36,378 nt of DNA from Treponema sp. (GTDB taxonomy: Bacteria; Spirochaetota; Spirochaetia; Treponematales; Treponemataceae): positions 1-36,378 of the forward strand of contig JAFUFE010000075.1 in the NCBI GenBank assembly GCA_017470085.1, written 5' to 3'. This document shows, in pieces, positions 20,785 through 28,371 of the stretch; position 1 is the first letter of the stretch; the number at the start of each line of letters is the position of its first letter. A model generated the notes under the pieces. That model had not been told where the DNA came from. It was given only the letters and a program-made list of their open reading frames with translations, and did no database searches. The position numbers and the translations under genes are program-made.

Positions 20785-21570
20785 ATGACTCGTGAAGAAA
20801 AACAACTGCTCCAGACGCTGCTTATAACCGCGTGTGATGCATACTATGGCTACCGTGCGCCTGGGTTCACTCGGACGCGGGCGTTTACTGATGACACTCC
20901 GCACGCTGCTGTCCACTCCACAGCTGCCGATGAGCCAACCACAGATATATCGCAACCGCTGCAGGCAGAAAAACGGCCGTCGCTCAACAGTATTGCAGCC
21001 CAGATTGCAACGTGTACGCGCTGCCCGCTCGCACGGACACGGACAAAAACCGTCCCCGGCATGGGCAGGGAACATCCCGTGGTGCTCGTCGTCGGCGAAG
21101 GACCGGGGCACGACGAAGATGTACAGGGGCTCCCGTTTGTCGGCCCGGCAGGAAAACTGCTCGACAAAATGCTTTCCGCCATCAACCTTGACCGCAGAAC
21201 GAACTGTTACATCGCAAACGTAGTCAAATGCCGGCCACCACACAACCGGACACCGTACCCTGAAGAAACCGCTGCCTGTGGACCGTTCCTCGCAGCACAG
21301 ATACAGGTGTTAAAACCGCACATGATTTTGGCGGCGGGACGGACAGCCGCACACCACCTCCTTGCAACAACGGCTCCATTGACACGGCTTCGCGGGCGCT
21401 TCTTTTCGTATGGAGATATTCCGGTACTCGTCACCTACCATCCGAGTGCCCTGTTGCGCGATGCATCCTTAAAACGGCCGACATGGGAAGATTTAAAATT
21501 GTTCCGTGCGCACTTATTGGAGCGCGTACCTGATTATGCTTCCCTACAGCCTGCGCAGGACATGCCGTGA
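20785..21570 (+). CDS. Family-4 type uracil-DNA glycosylase (Fe-S)
   Basis: This gene encodes 261 residues from ATG 20785 (MTREEKQLLQTLLITACDAY); the open frame extends to 20701 but that part is not conserved-looking. After a variable N-terminal 65 residues comes the family-4 core: ATCTRCPLARTRTKTVPGMG; motif A VVGEGPGHDEDVQGLPFVGP near 104; YIANVVKCRPPHNRTPYPEE; and motif B TYHPSALLRD. The four iron-sulfur cysteines are at about 77, 80, 149 and 165, spacing as in thermophilic family-4 enzymes. It removes uracil from DNA to start base-excision repair. It overlaps priA by 4 nt (GTGA), a replication/repair pair. Confidence 0.92.
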   Translation: MTREEKQLLQTLLITACDAYYGYRAPGFTRTRAFTDDTPHAAVHSTAADEPTTDISQPLQAEKRPSLNSIAAQIATCTRCPLARTRTKTVPGMGREHPVVLVVGEGPGHDEDVQGLPFVGPAGKLLDKMLSAINLDRRTNCYIANVVKCRPPHNRTPYPEETAACGPFLAAQIQVLKPHMILAAGRTAAHHLLATTAPLTRLRGRFFSYGDIPVLVTYHPSALLRDASLKRPTWEDLKLFRAHLLERVPDYASLQPAQDMP

Positions 21571-23579
21571 TATACCTTGATATCGCAGTGAACGTTCCGC
21601 TCAATCAAACATTTTTGTATTCGTATTCTCCCCCGGAAAAAAAGAATGTTCCGAAACCTGCCGTTGGTATGCGCGCAGAAGTGCCGTTCGGAAACCGTTC
21701 GCTGCCGGGATTCATCACCGCGCTGTACGACGAGATGCCCGCCGATTGTACCGTGCCACAAGAAAAAATCCGCCCGATAAAAAAGGTGCTCGACACCGAG
21801 CCGATTTTTACCACAGAGCTTTTTACACTCGCCCGGTGGATGTCAGGCTACTATCTGTGCGCTATTGGTGAAACACTCGCCGCGATGATTCCGTCCGGAC
21901 GACGAGAAACCGGTGCAGGCGGATTTTCATGCGCTAGTGACATCCCTGTCCTTACGGCACACACGCTTTCAGACGAACAGCGGTGCGCGGTCGACGGTAT
22001 CCTTTCCTCCACAGCAGAAAAAAAACTGTTCCACTACCTGTACGGACCAACGGGAAGCGGTAAAACAGAAGTATTTCTCCAGGCAGCGGAGCACGTACTT
22101 GCACGCGGGAAAGGCGTTATCTATCTGGTACCGGAGATTTCGTTGACGCAACAAGTCATCGAAGCGGTCGTCACACGGTTCGGAAATGGGACGGCCGTTC
22201 TGCACTCAAAACGAAGTCCCGGAGAACGGCTTGCAGAATGGCGGCGTATCATGCGTCGTGAGGCGCGTATCGTTATCGGTGCGCGGAGCGCGATTTTTTC
22301 TCCCGTCCCAGACCTCGGGCTCATCATCATCGATGAAGAACACGATAGCTCGTACAAATCAGGATCGGTGCCGCGCTATCATGCCCGTCAGGTGGCGTTT
22401 TTCCGCGCTTCCCGTGAAGCCGTTCCGGTTGTGATGGGCAGTGCGACCCCTTCTGTAGAAGCATGGCATCTTATGGAAACCGGCGTCATCGTCAAACACA
22501 CCGTAACGCGCCGGCTCGCCGGTGGAGGAACCCCGCAGTTGGTCACCGTCGATCTGACAAAGTATCCGCCGCACAACGGCTGTCTTTCTGATCCGCTCAT
22601 CCATGCGATGCGGCAAACGATTGAAAAAAAACGACAGGTATTGCTGTTTTTAAACCGGCGTGGTTTTACGCATTTCTTTCGCTGTGCAAACTGTGGCTAT
22701 GAGCTGACCTGCAAAAATTGTTCCGTCCAGATGACGTACCACAAAAATGAACACCGTCTGCGCTGCCACTACTGCGGCTGGTCGACAGTGCCACCCGATT
22801 CGTGCCCGCACTGTGGCTCGGTTGACATCGGCTGGTCAGGGTTTGGTACCGAATACATCGAGGCAGAAACGCGTGCACATTTTCCAAACGCGCGCATAGT
22901 ACGCATCGATGCTGACAGCATGAAAAAAAAAGGTGCGCTTGAAGAACAACTCAGAGCATTCCGCGACGGCGCGTACGACATTCTGCTCGGCACACAGATG
23001 GTCGCCAAAGGGCTCAATTTTCCTCACCTGGAACTGGTCGGCATTGTCCTTGCGGACACCGGACTGCATCTGCCCGACTTTCGCGCAGCGGAGCGGACGT
23101 TTTCTCTGATCACGCAGGTGGCAGGCCGTGCCGGCCGTTTTTTCCCCAACGGTAGGGTTTTCGTCCAGACGTACAGTCCGTCCCGCACACCGATCGCATA
23201 TGCCTTAACCGGAGACAGCGCCGGGTTTTACCGCACAGAGCTTGCCGAACGAAAGGCGCTCGAATTTCCGCCGTTTTTCCGTCTTGTACGGCTCGTGTTT
23301 CGCTCTCCCAAACAAAGCGCCGCCGCAGAGACTGCACGAGAAGCAGCCGCTGTACTGCACCACGCGTGCCGACATTATCGAGGAGAAAACAGCGCGACCA
23401 TCCTCGGCCCCGCAGAGTGTCCGCTTGGCAAAATTGCACAGAACTACCGCTATCAGATTCTGCTCAAAGGAAAGACCGTCAGCGTGCTCCAAAAACTCGC
23501 ACAGGAGCTCATCACCAGCTACACGCACCGGCAGCAGGTATTCATCGAGGTCGACGTCGATCCGGTCGAGATGCTGTAG
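21567..23579 (+). CDS. priA: Primosomal helicase PriA
   Basis: This 670-residue protein has all PriA parts: N-terminal 3'-OH binding domain (IYLDIAVNVPLNQTFLYSYS), Walker A LYGPTGSGKTEVFL (about 160-168), DEEH box IIIDEEHDSSYK (about 254), motif III VVMGSATPSVEAW, a zinc domain with eight cysteines (about 372-415, CANCGYELTCKNC, CHYCGW, CPHCGS) and motifs V-VI GTQMVAKGLNFPHLELVGIV and ITQVAGRAGRF. It reloads the replicative helicase at stalled forks. Start is GTG 21567, overlapping the glycosylase stop. The length is typical (E. coli 732). The gene converges with truA. Confidence 0.96.
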   Translation: MIYLDIAVNVPLNQTFLYSYSPPEKKNVPKPAVGMRAEVPFGNRSLPGFITALYDEMPADCTVPQEKIRPIKKVLDTEPIFTTELFTLARWMSGYYLCAIGETLAAMIPSGRRETGAGGFSCASDIPVLTAHTLSDEQRCAVDGILSSTAEKKLFHYLYGPTGSGKTEVFLQAAEHVLARGKGVIYLVPEISLTQQVIEAVVTRFGNGTAVLHSKRSPGERLAEWRRIMRREARIVIGARSAIFSPVPDLGLIIIDEEHDSSYKSGSVPRYHARQVAFFRASREAVPVVMGSATPSVEAWHLMETGVIVKHTVTRRLAGGGTPQLVTVDLTKYPPHNGCLSDPLIHAMRQTIEKKRQVLLFLNRRGFTHFFRCANCGYELTCKNCSVQMTYHKNEHRLRCHYCGWSTVPPDSCPHCGSVDIGWSGFGTEYIEAETRAHFPNARIVRIDADSMKKKGALEEQLRAFRDGAYDILLGTQMVAKGLNFPHLELVGIVLADTGLHLPDFRAAERTFSLITQVAGRAGRFFPNGRVFVQTYSPSRTPIAYALTGDSAGFYRTELAERKALEFPPFFRLVRLVFRSPKQSAAAETAREAAAVLHHACRHYRGENSATILGPAECPLGKIAQNYRYQILLKGKTVSVLQKLAQELITSYTHRQQVFIEVDVDPVEML

Positions 23580-23609
23580 ACGACGGCTGCTCTATGTAAA
23601 ACACCACTG

Positions 23610-24401
23610 TCATACAGGGCGGCGGACACCGGAAAATTGTACCTCCCACAGAAACAGTCCGTTCGGCGGCGCGGTAACGAGCGCACGCCGCCGATCACAC
23701 GCAGCGATAATCTTTTGAAACTCATCCACCCCTTTTCCAGTGCGCGCCAGTGTCACTATCGTTCCCGTGATTGTCCGCACCATTTTCCAGAGGAACGCAT
23801 TCGCTGCAATCTCAAAGACGATGAGCGTGCCGTCGGGAAAACCGGGTACCGTAAAAAAATGTGCGCGCTCAATGTAGCGGTAGGTTGACCGACTCGCATC
23901 TCCGGCAGCGGCGAACGACGCACAGTCCATTTCACCCGACAGACACGCTGCCATGGCGTTCATAACAGTCAGGTTCAGTTCCGCGCGCAGGTGCCAGACA
24001 TACGGAGCCTGCACGGCTTGCACCTGGCTGCCACAGAACATAAAGTAGCGATAGATGCGGCTCGTAGCACTGTACCGAGCATGAAAATCCGCCGGAACCA
24101 AACACGCATCCGTAACGCGCACATCACGCGGCAGTTGCCCGTTCAGTGCCCGCGGATAGTTTTCCACCGGTATCGAATCGATTGGAGAAAAAAAATGTGC
24201 CGCCTGCGCACGGGCATGTACCCCTGAATCCGTTCGACCGGAACCGGAGAGCTTCACCGGCACTCCGTGCAGTGTTTCAAGCGCTGTCTCAAGGACGCCC
24301 TGCACGGTACGGACGGCAGGCGTCCCCGCCGCGCCGCGTTGCCGCTGCCATCCACAAAAATCAGTTCCGTCATAGGAAACAGTCAATAAAACCGTGCGCA
24401 T
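23610..24401 (-). CDS. truA: tRNA pseudouridine synthase TruA
   Basis: This 263-residue protein converts U38-U40 of tRNA anticodon arms to pseudouridine. The catalytic Asp58 lies in LSGSGRTDSGVHARAQAAHF. Other family signatures are SYDGTDFCGWQRQ at the N-terminus, RDVRVTDACLVPADFHARYSA and NAFLWKMVRTITGTIVTLA. A small insert GAAGTPAV lies in the N-terminal part. Its ATG overlaps the stop of the DUF2225 gene by one base (TGATG), so it is translationally coupled. It is last in the dxs operon. Confidence 0.95.
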   Translation of the reverse strand: MRTVLLTVSYDGTDFCGWQRQRGAAGTPAVRTVQGVLETALETLHGVPVKLSGSGRTDSGVHARAQAAHFFSPIDSIPVENYPRALNGQLPRDVRVTDACLVPADFHARYSATSRIYRYFMFCGSQVQAVQAPYVWHLRAELNLTVMNAMAACLSGEMDCASFAAAGDASRSTYRYIERAHFFTVPGFPDGTLIVFEIAANAFLWKMVRTITGTIVTLARTGKGVDEFQKIIAACDRRRALVTAPPNGLFLWEVQFSGVRRPV

Positions 24402-25282
24402 CAGAAATTATCGTCGCTCACTTCCGCTGACAATTTGTCGTACAGGTCCCGCGACTTTTCCAGCAGCGGCCCCGGTTTTGCCTTTGATGATTTTCCGAGC
24501 CCGAAAATGCGCGCGATGGCTGTTTTCGCTTCGCTCAACTTTTTGAGACGCAGCGCCAAATCATCTTTTTGCCCGTATTTATATTCCAGAAGCCCACACA
24601 GATAAATGACGCCGTCCCAGCCGTAGTTTTTATCCATGTCAGGCCCCATATTGCCGAGCGTCGACGATTTTTCAACGCGGGACGTTTCATTGATGACGGC
24701 TTGCTCATACAGAAACGTCGCTTTGCGATAAAACACTTGAGCGATGTACTCAAAATTATGCCCGGGACACCGCGCGTGCAAGTCGGTGCACAGCCACCCA
24801 AGCCTGAGCGCAAGCACCGCCGATTTCATCGTCGGCAATAGCTCAGCGCCGACCTTGTCGTAGGTCATAAGTGCAAGGTAATACATTGCCGCTCCGTCGT
24901 AGAGTGTCCGCTGTCGGGTCAAATCAAAATACGGAAAGATAACCTCCGCCTTTTTTTTGCGGTCATCGGCAGAATTATAGAGTTCATCAAGAACGGTCTG
25001 CCCTTTGAGGTCCTTGAAATCGCTCCAGAGCAACGACGTATAACATACGGGGCACGTGCCGATATCATACACCAGCGGATAGACGCGCCCAAACTTTTTT
25101 GACGGCTCAAAATTGCGGTGCAGCTCGTCCGTCAGGCCGCCAGCAATCATACGCCCATTGCCGCTGTACATAATCTCTTTTTCAAAATCTTTCTTGCACA
25201 CCGGACAATGGCATTTTTCTTTTGACCAGTACGACAGGGCAGGTTTTTTCGCCGGCTGTCCCGGCTTTGATTTTGCAGGCAT
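24401..25282 (-). CDS. DUF2225 zinc-ribbon protein
   Basis: This 293-residue protein belongs to the DUF2225 family, common in spirochaetes and Firmicutes. A basic N-tail (MPAKSKPGQPAKKPALSYWS) precedes Cys24/26/29 (EKCHCPVCKKDF) and Cys77/80 (GTCPVCYTSLLW), a likely zinc site. The rest is helical, TPR-like (YLALMTYDKVGAELLPTMKS; FEYIAQVFYRKATFLYEQAV). The function is not established in the family. It starts at ATG 25282 behind TTGAGGAGGAAAGCCT, 12 nt after acpS. The operon position gives no clear hint; it could act as an RNA- or protein-binding adaptor. Confidence 0.85.
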   Translation of the reverse strand: MPAKSKPGQPAKKPALSYWSKEKCHCPVCKKDFEKEIMYSGNGRMIAGGLTDELHRNFEPSKKFGRVYPLVYDIGTCPVCYTSLLWSDFKDLKGQTVLDELYNSADDRKKKAEVIFPYFDLTRQRTLYDGAAMYYLALMTYDKVGAELLPTMKSAVLALRLGWLCTDLHARCPGHNFEYIAQVFYRKATFLYEQAVINETSRVEKSSTLGNMGPDMDKNYGWDGVIYLCGLLEYKYGQKDDLALRLKKLSEAKTAIARIFGLGKSSKAKPGPLLEKSRDLYDKLSAEVSDDNF

Positions 25283-25294
25283 AGGCTTTCCTCC

Positions 25295-25678
25295 TCAAGG
25301 ATGACAGTGCACCTCAATGACAACCGTTGCAACGGCATATTCTTTTTCATGGCTCAAACTGACAAAAATCGTTCCGTCTGGACACCGCGCGTCAAACAGC
25401 GCCCGGACGTTCCCGGTCAGCGTCAGGTGCGGCTCGCCAGCAGCGCCGTTCGTCACCACGATTTCCGAAAGCGTCAAAGGGAACAGCCCTGTTCCGAGCG
25501 CCTTTCCAAACGCCTCCTTTGCCGCAAACCGCGCAGCATAATGCTCGCACGCAGCAGCGACGTTCCGTACGTCGATGATTTCTTCCCGGGGGAAAAAACG
25601 CCTGATGATGCCGCCGTTTTCCACCCACCGCGCGAGGCGTGGAACACGCACTATATCCGTACCGATGCCGTATATCAT
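25295..25678 (-). CDS. acpS: Holo-acyl-carrier-protein synthase AcpS
   Basis: This 127-residue enzyme moves 4'-phosphopantetheine from CoA to apo-ACP, activating it for fatty-acid synthesis. The metal-binding residues are visible: Asp8 in IYGIGTDIVRVPRL and Glu55 in RFAAKEAFGKALGTG. The C-terminus has IFVSLSHEKEYAVATVVIE. Length matches the family (120-126). Its ATG overlaps the ybbR stop by 4 nt (ATGA). Confidence 0.95.
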   Translation of the reverse strand: MIYGIGTDIVRVPRLARWVENGGIIRRFFPREEIIDVRNVAAACEHYAARFAAKEAFGKALGTGLFPLTLSEIVVTNGAAGEPHLTLTGNVRALFDARCPDGTIFVSLSHEKEYAVATVVIEVHCHP

Positions 25679-26661
25679 CGTTCCCCATCCACACCGCCGT
25701 CATCCGTCTCATCCGCCGCTGCTGACCAGACGACGGTCACCGTTACCGTATCGGTGCTCCGGTTGCTGACGACCACCCCGCGCGGCAGAACGAACTGTAT
25801 CGGTAGCTCATAGCTGCCCGGCGCGGTGATAGTTGAACAATCCACCTGCACGGTGTTGACCGCCGCATCGTAGCGAGCAAGCGTCAGCTCGGTGCCGTCC
25901 AAGTCAAATGAAACCGGCGCGATGGCCGCTGCAAGCATCAGCGTATCCGGCAAAAAAACTGTATGGACGGGAACAGCTTCAAAGTGGCGGCTCAAGGGCG
26001 TCGGCACGACAGTGTACGCCACCTGAACGTTTACGCCCGCATCAATCATGACCAGCGGATTGCGGTTGACGAGCGTCACCGTCGCCGTTCCGCTTTCACG
26101 AACACCGGTGACGTCAACAGCAGTTGTCGCAACGCCGGCGAGCGCATCCACAATCGTCTGTGGTCCAGTAACGAGCACTACCGCCGGTGTTGCCGTCACG
26201 TCCGTGAGCGTATAGCCGCGGAACGGCGTTCCGGCAATCGACGGAGAAACCGTCAGGTACGCTTCTTTTTTTTTCTCAAGGTGCAGCGGTACAGATTCAG
26301 GGTGTACCGTAATTTCAAGCGGTTCAATCGCCATCAGCTCTGGCGTTACCGCAAGCGACACCGGAACAGTATACGTACCGGGCTCGGTGTACCGATGTAA
26401 GTCGAGCGACGCTGTGATGGCATTTTCGGAAATCGCCGCGATTCGATCAGTGCCGGTACGGACGGTTATGCGCACATAGTCCGGATATTTTTCTATTGGG
26501 CAAAGCACGCCGCCAGAGATCACCGCAAGCGGCACAGCGAACGTCTTATGGGAAAAGAGCATTCCCTGCCGCGAAACGTGCATAATCAGCGCGATGACGA
26601 AACAGACCGTCAGAACACCCCAATTGACGGTCAGCTTTTCAAGCATGACTTTGAGCTTCAT
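25675..26661 (-). CDS. cdaR: YbbR-domain membrane protein, cyclase regulator (CdaR-like)
   Basis: This 328-residue protein has one N-terminal membrane helix (about 13-29, NWGVLTVCFVIALIMHV) and an extracytoplasmic region of repeated YbbR-type beta units, each with a strand pattern such as GYTLTDVTATPAVVLVTGPQ...VDALAGVATTAVDVTGVRES. In Gram-positives CdaR binds and regulates the diadenylate cyclase encoded upstream; the same gene pair here supports that role. The start ATG 26661 follows GGAGGATACCGTTC and lies 23 nt inside cdaA. The C-terminal 20 residues are polar (AADETDDGGVDGER). Confidence 0.88.
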   Translation of the reverse strand: MKLKVMLEKLTVNWGVLTVCFVIALIMHVSRQGMLFSHKTFAVPLAVISGGVLCPIEKYPDYVRITVRTGTDRIAAISENAITASLDLHRYTEPGTYTVPVSLAVTPELMAIEPLEITVHPESVPLHLEKKKEAYLTVSPSIAGTPFRGYTLTDVTATPAVVLVTGPQTIVDALAGVATTAVDVTGVRESGTATVTLVNRNPLVMIDAGVNVQVAYTVVPTPLSRHFEAVPVHTVFLPDTLMLAAAIAPVSFDLDGTELTLARYDAAVNTVQVDCSTITAPGSYELPIQFVLPRGVVVSNRSTDTVTVTVVWSAAADETDDGGVDGER

Positions 26662-27454
26662 GAACGGTATCCTCCAACCGGTTTGTATCGGGCGTTATTT
26701 CAAGTAGGGTCTCCAATATTTTCGTCAATTCAGCGATAGACAAATCATAGTGCAGGTTGGAGTCATATGCAAGGCTGAGTGCCCCTGTCTCTTCTGACAC
26801 CACCAGCACCACACTGTCTGAAACTTCAGAGAGCCCGAGCGCTGCACGGTGCCGGGTGCCAAACGTCTTTTTGATGTCGTACTGTTCGCTCAACGGTAAA
26901 AAACAGCCGGCGGCGATCAGTTTCCCCCCCTGAATAAAGCAGGCACCATCGTGTAGGGGGGTATCTGTTCCGAATATCGTAACCAACAAGCTCGATGATA
27001 CGTCCGCGTTCAGCGCAGTGCCGGTACTGACAATGTCGGCCATCTGCGTGTGGCGCATGAACACAGCGAGCATACCACGCCGTTGCTTGGAAAGCATGTC
27101 CGCCGCTATCAAAACCGAATCCACGTACGTGTGCTTTGCGCGCGTACCGAATGCAAACCACCGGCTCTGCCCCATCCGCAGAAAAAGCTTACGCATTTCA
27201 GGTTGAAAAACAATCGCAAATGCGATGATGATGCCTGGACCGAGCATGTTTAAAATCCATAGCAAGGTCTGCAAGTGGAGCAAAAACGCCAAAAGATATG
27301 AAGCAGCAATGATGAGAGCCGCGTTTATGATTTGGCGGCTGTTCGTCCTCACAATGATTCCGTATGCTTTGTACAAAATGAACGTGATGATGCCCACATC
27401 GATGATCGGAGACAGCACCATGCCAATTGCCGTAAGCGTATCTACTGCTTTCAC
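26639..27454 (-). CDS. cdaA: Membrane diadenylate cyclase CdaA
   Basis: This enzyme makes c-di-AMP from two ATP. From GTG 27454 it has 271 residues: three membrane helices (about 14-30, 40-58, 62-82), a short linker, then the DAC domain with the DGA motif (about 169-171, LHDGACFIQGGKLIAAGCFL) and RHR motif (about 201-203, GTRHRAALGLSEVSDSVVLV), followed by SEETG. The frame is open to a GTG at 27550, but that one has no usable ribosome-binding site, whereas GTG 27454 is preceded by AAGGA at 8 nt and matches the family N-terminus. The catalytic residues look complete. YbbR regulator follows with overlap. Confidence 0.92.
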   Translation of the reverse strand: MKAVDTLTAIGMVLSPIIDVGIITFILYKAYGIIVRTNSRQIINAALIIAASYLLAFLLHLQTLLWILNMLGPGIIIAFAIVFQPEMRKLFLRMGQSRWFAFGTRAKHTYVDSVLIAADMLSKQRRGMLAVFMRHTQMADIVSTGTALNADVSSSLLVTIFGTDTPLHDGACFIQGGKLIAAGCFLPLSEQYDIKKTFGTRHRAALGLSEVSDSVVLVVSEETGALSLAYDSNLHYDLSIAELTKILETLLEITPDTNRLEDTVHEAQSHA

Positions 27455-27555
27455 CTGTCGTATCCTTAAAAACGAGACCCCCCGCTGCGTCTCTACAGAT
27501 CCTGCTGCTGGAACAGCGCTCTCTCGCCACACGGGACGCCGCTCCGTCACTCCAT

Positions 27556-28371
27556 TTAAAGCAGCGCACTCATAACAGAAAGTGCGTCCCGCGTCTCCGC
27601 AACATCATGTACCCGCAGAAACGATGCACCGCGCTGTACAGCACACAGATTCGCGGCGAGCGTCCCGGCCAAACGACCATCCACCGGGCGTCCCGTCAGC
27701 TCACCGATGCACGACTTCCGCGACAACGCCATGAGCACTGGATAGCGGCCGCCACACAGTGTTCCGCACTGCTGTATGAGCGCGCGGTTTCCAGCACCGT
27801 CTTTACCGAACCCAATTCCCGGATCGACGATAATCTTATCCTGTGCGATACCGCACGCCTGTGCATACGCCGCTCGGCGCTGTAGGTAGGCGTCAACGTC
27901 TTTAACGATTTCATCATACCGCGTGTTCTGTTGCATTATAGCAGGTATTCCGCGTTTGTGCATCAATATAACGGGAATGTGCTCTTGCGCAGCATAGACA
28001 CCGATCGCCTGATCGTCTTCAAGCGCTGAAACATCATTTAAAATATCGGCACCAGCTTGACGCGCCGCCTGCAATACGGAAAGCTTTCGCGTATCAACGG
28101 ATATCGGAATCGACGACCGAGCGCGGACAGCCGCAATGACGGGAACAATGCGCTCGCATTCCTCTGCCGCAGAAAGATAGCTGCTCCCCGGACGCGTCGA
28201 CTCCCCGCCGATGTCGAGAATATCCGCGCCCTCATCGATGAGCTGAAATGCTCGTTCTGCTCCACCCCGGCTGCCACTCCAAAACGAGTCGGGCGTAACG
28301 TTGACGATTCCCATCACAAACGCGGGAAGCGCCGTCGTAATCGTTCGGTCGGCAAGCGTGAGCTGTTTCAC
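27556..28371 (-). CDS. folP: Dihydropteroate synthase FolP
   Basis: This 271-residue enzyme joins pterin pyrophosphate with p-aminobenzoate in folate synthesis and is the sulfonamide target. Signatures: VMGIVNVTPDSFWSGSRG, GADILDIGGESTRPGSSYLS (about 48-67), ISVDTRKLSVLQAARQAGAD, NDVSALEDDQ, VILMHKRG, DPGIGFGKDGAGNRALI and RVHDVAETRDAL. Start GTG 28371 overlaps the dxs stop (GTGA). Length is typical. Other folate genes are not nearby. Confidence 0.95.
   Translation of the reverse strand: MKQLTLADRTITTALPAFVMGIVNVTPDSFWSGSRGGAERAFQLIDEGADILDIGGESTRPGSSYLSAAEECERIVPVIAAVRARSSIPISVDTRKLSVLQAARQAGADILNDVSALEDDQAIGVYAAQEHIPVILMHKRGIPAIMQQNTRYDEIVKDVDAYLQRRAAYAQACGIAQDKIIVDPGIGFGKDGAGNRALIQQCGTLCGGRYPVLMALSRKSCIGELTGRPVDGRLAGTLAANLCAVQRGASFLRVHDVAETRDALSVMSALL

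Noticed and set aside
27455-27550. Longer cdaA start at GTG 27550
   Set aside because: It has no usable ribosome-binding site, and the added 32 residues do not look like the family N-terminus; GTG 27454 has AAGGA at 8 nt.
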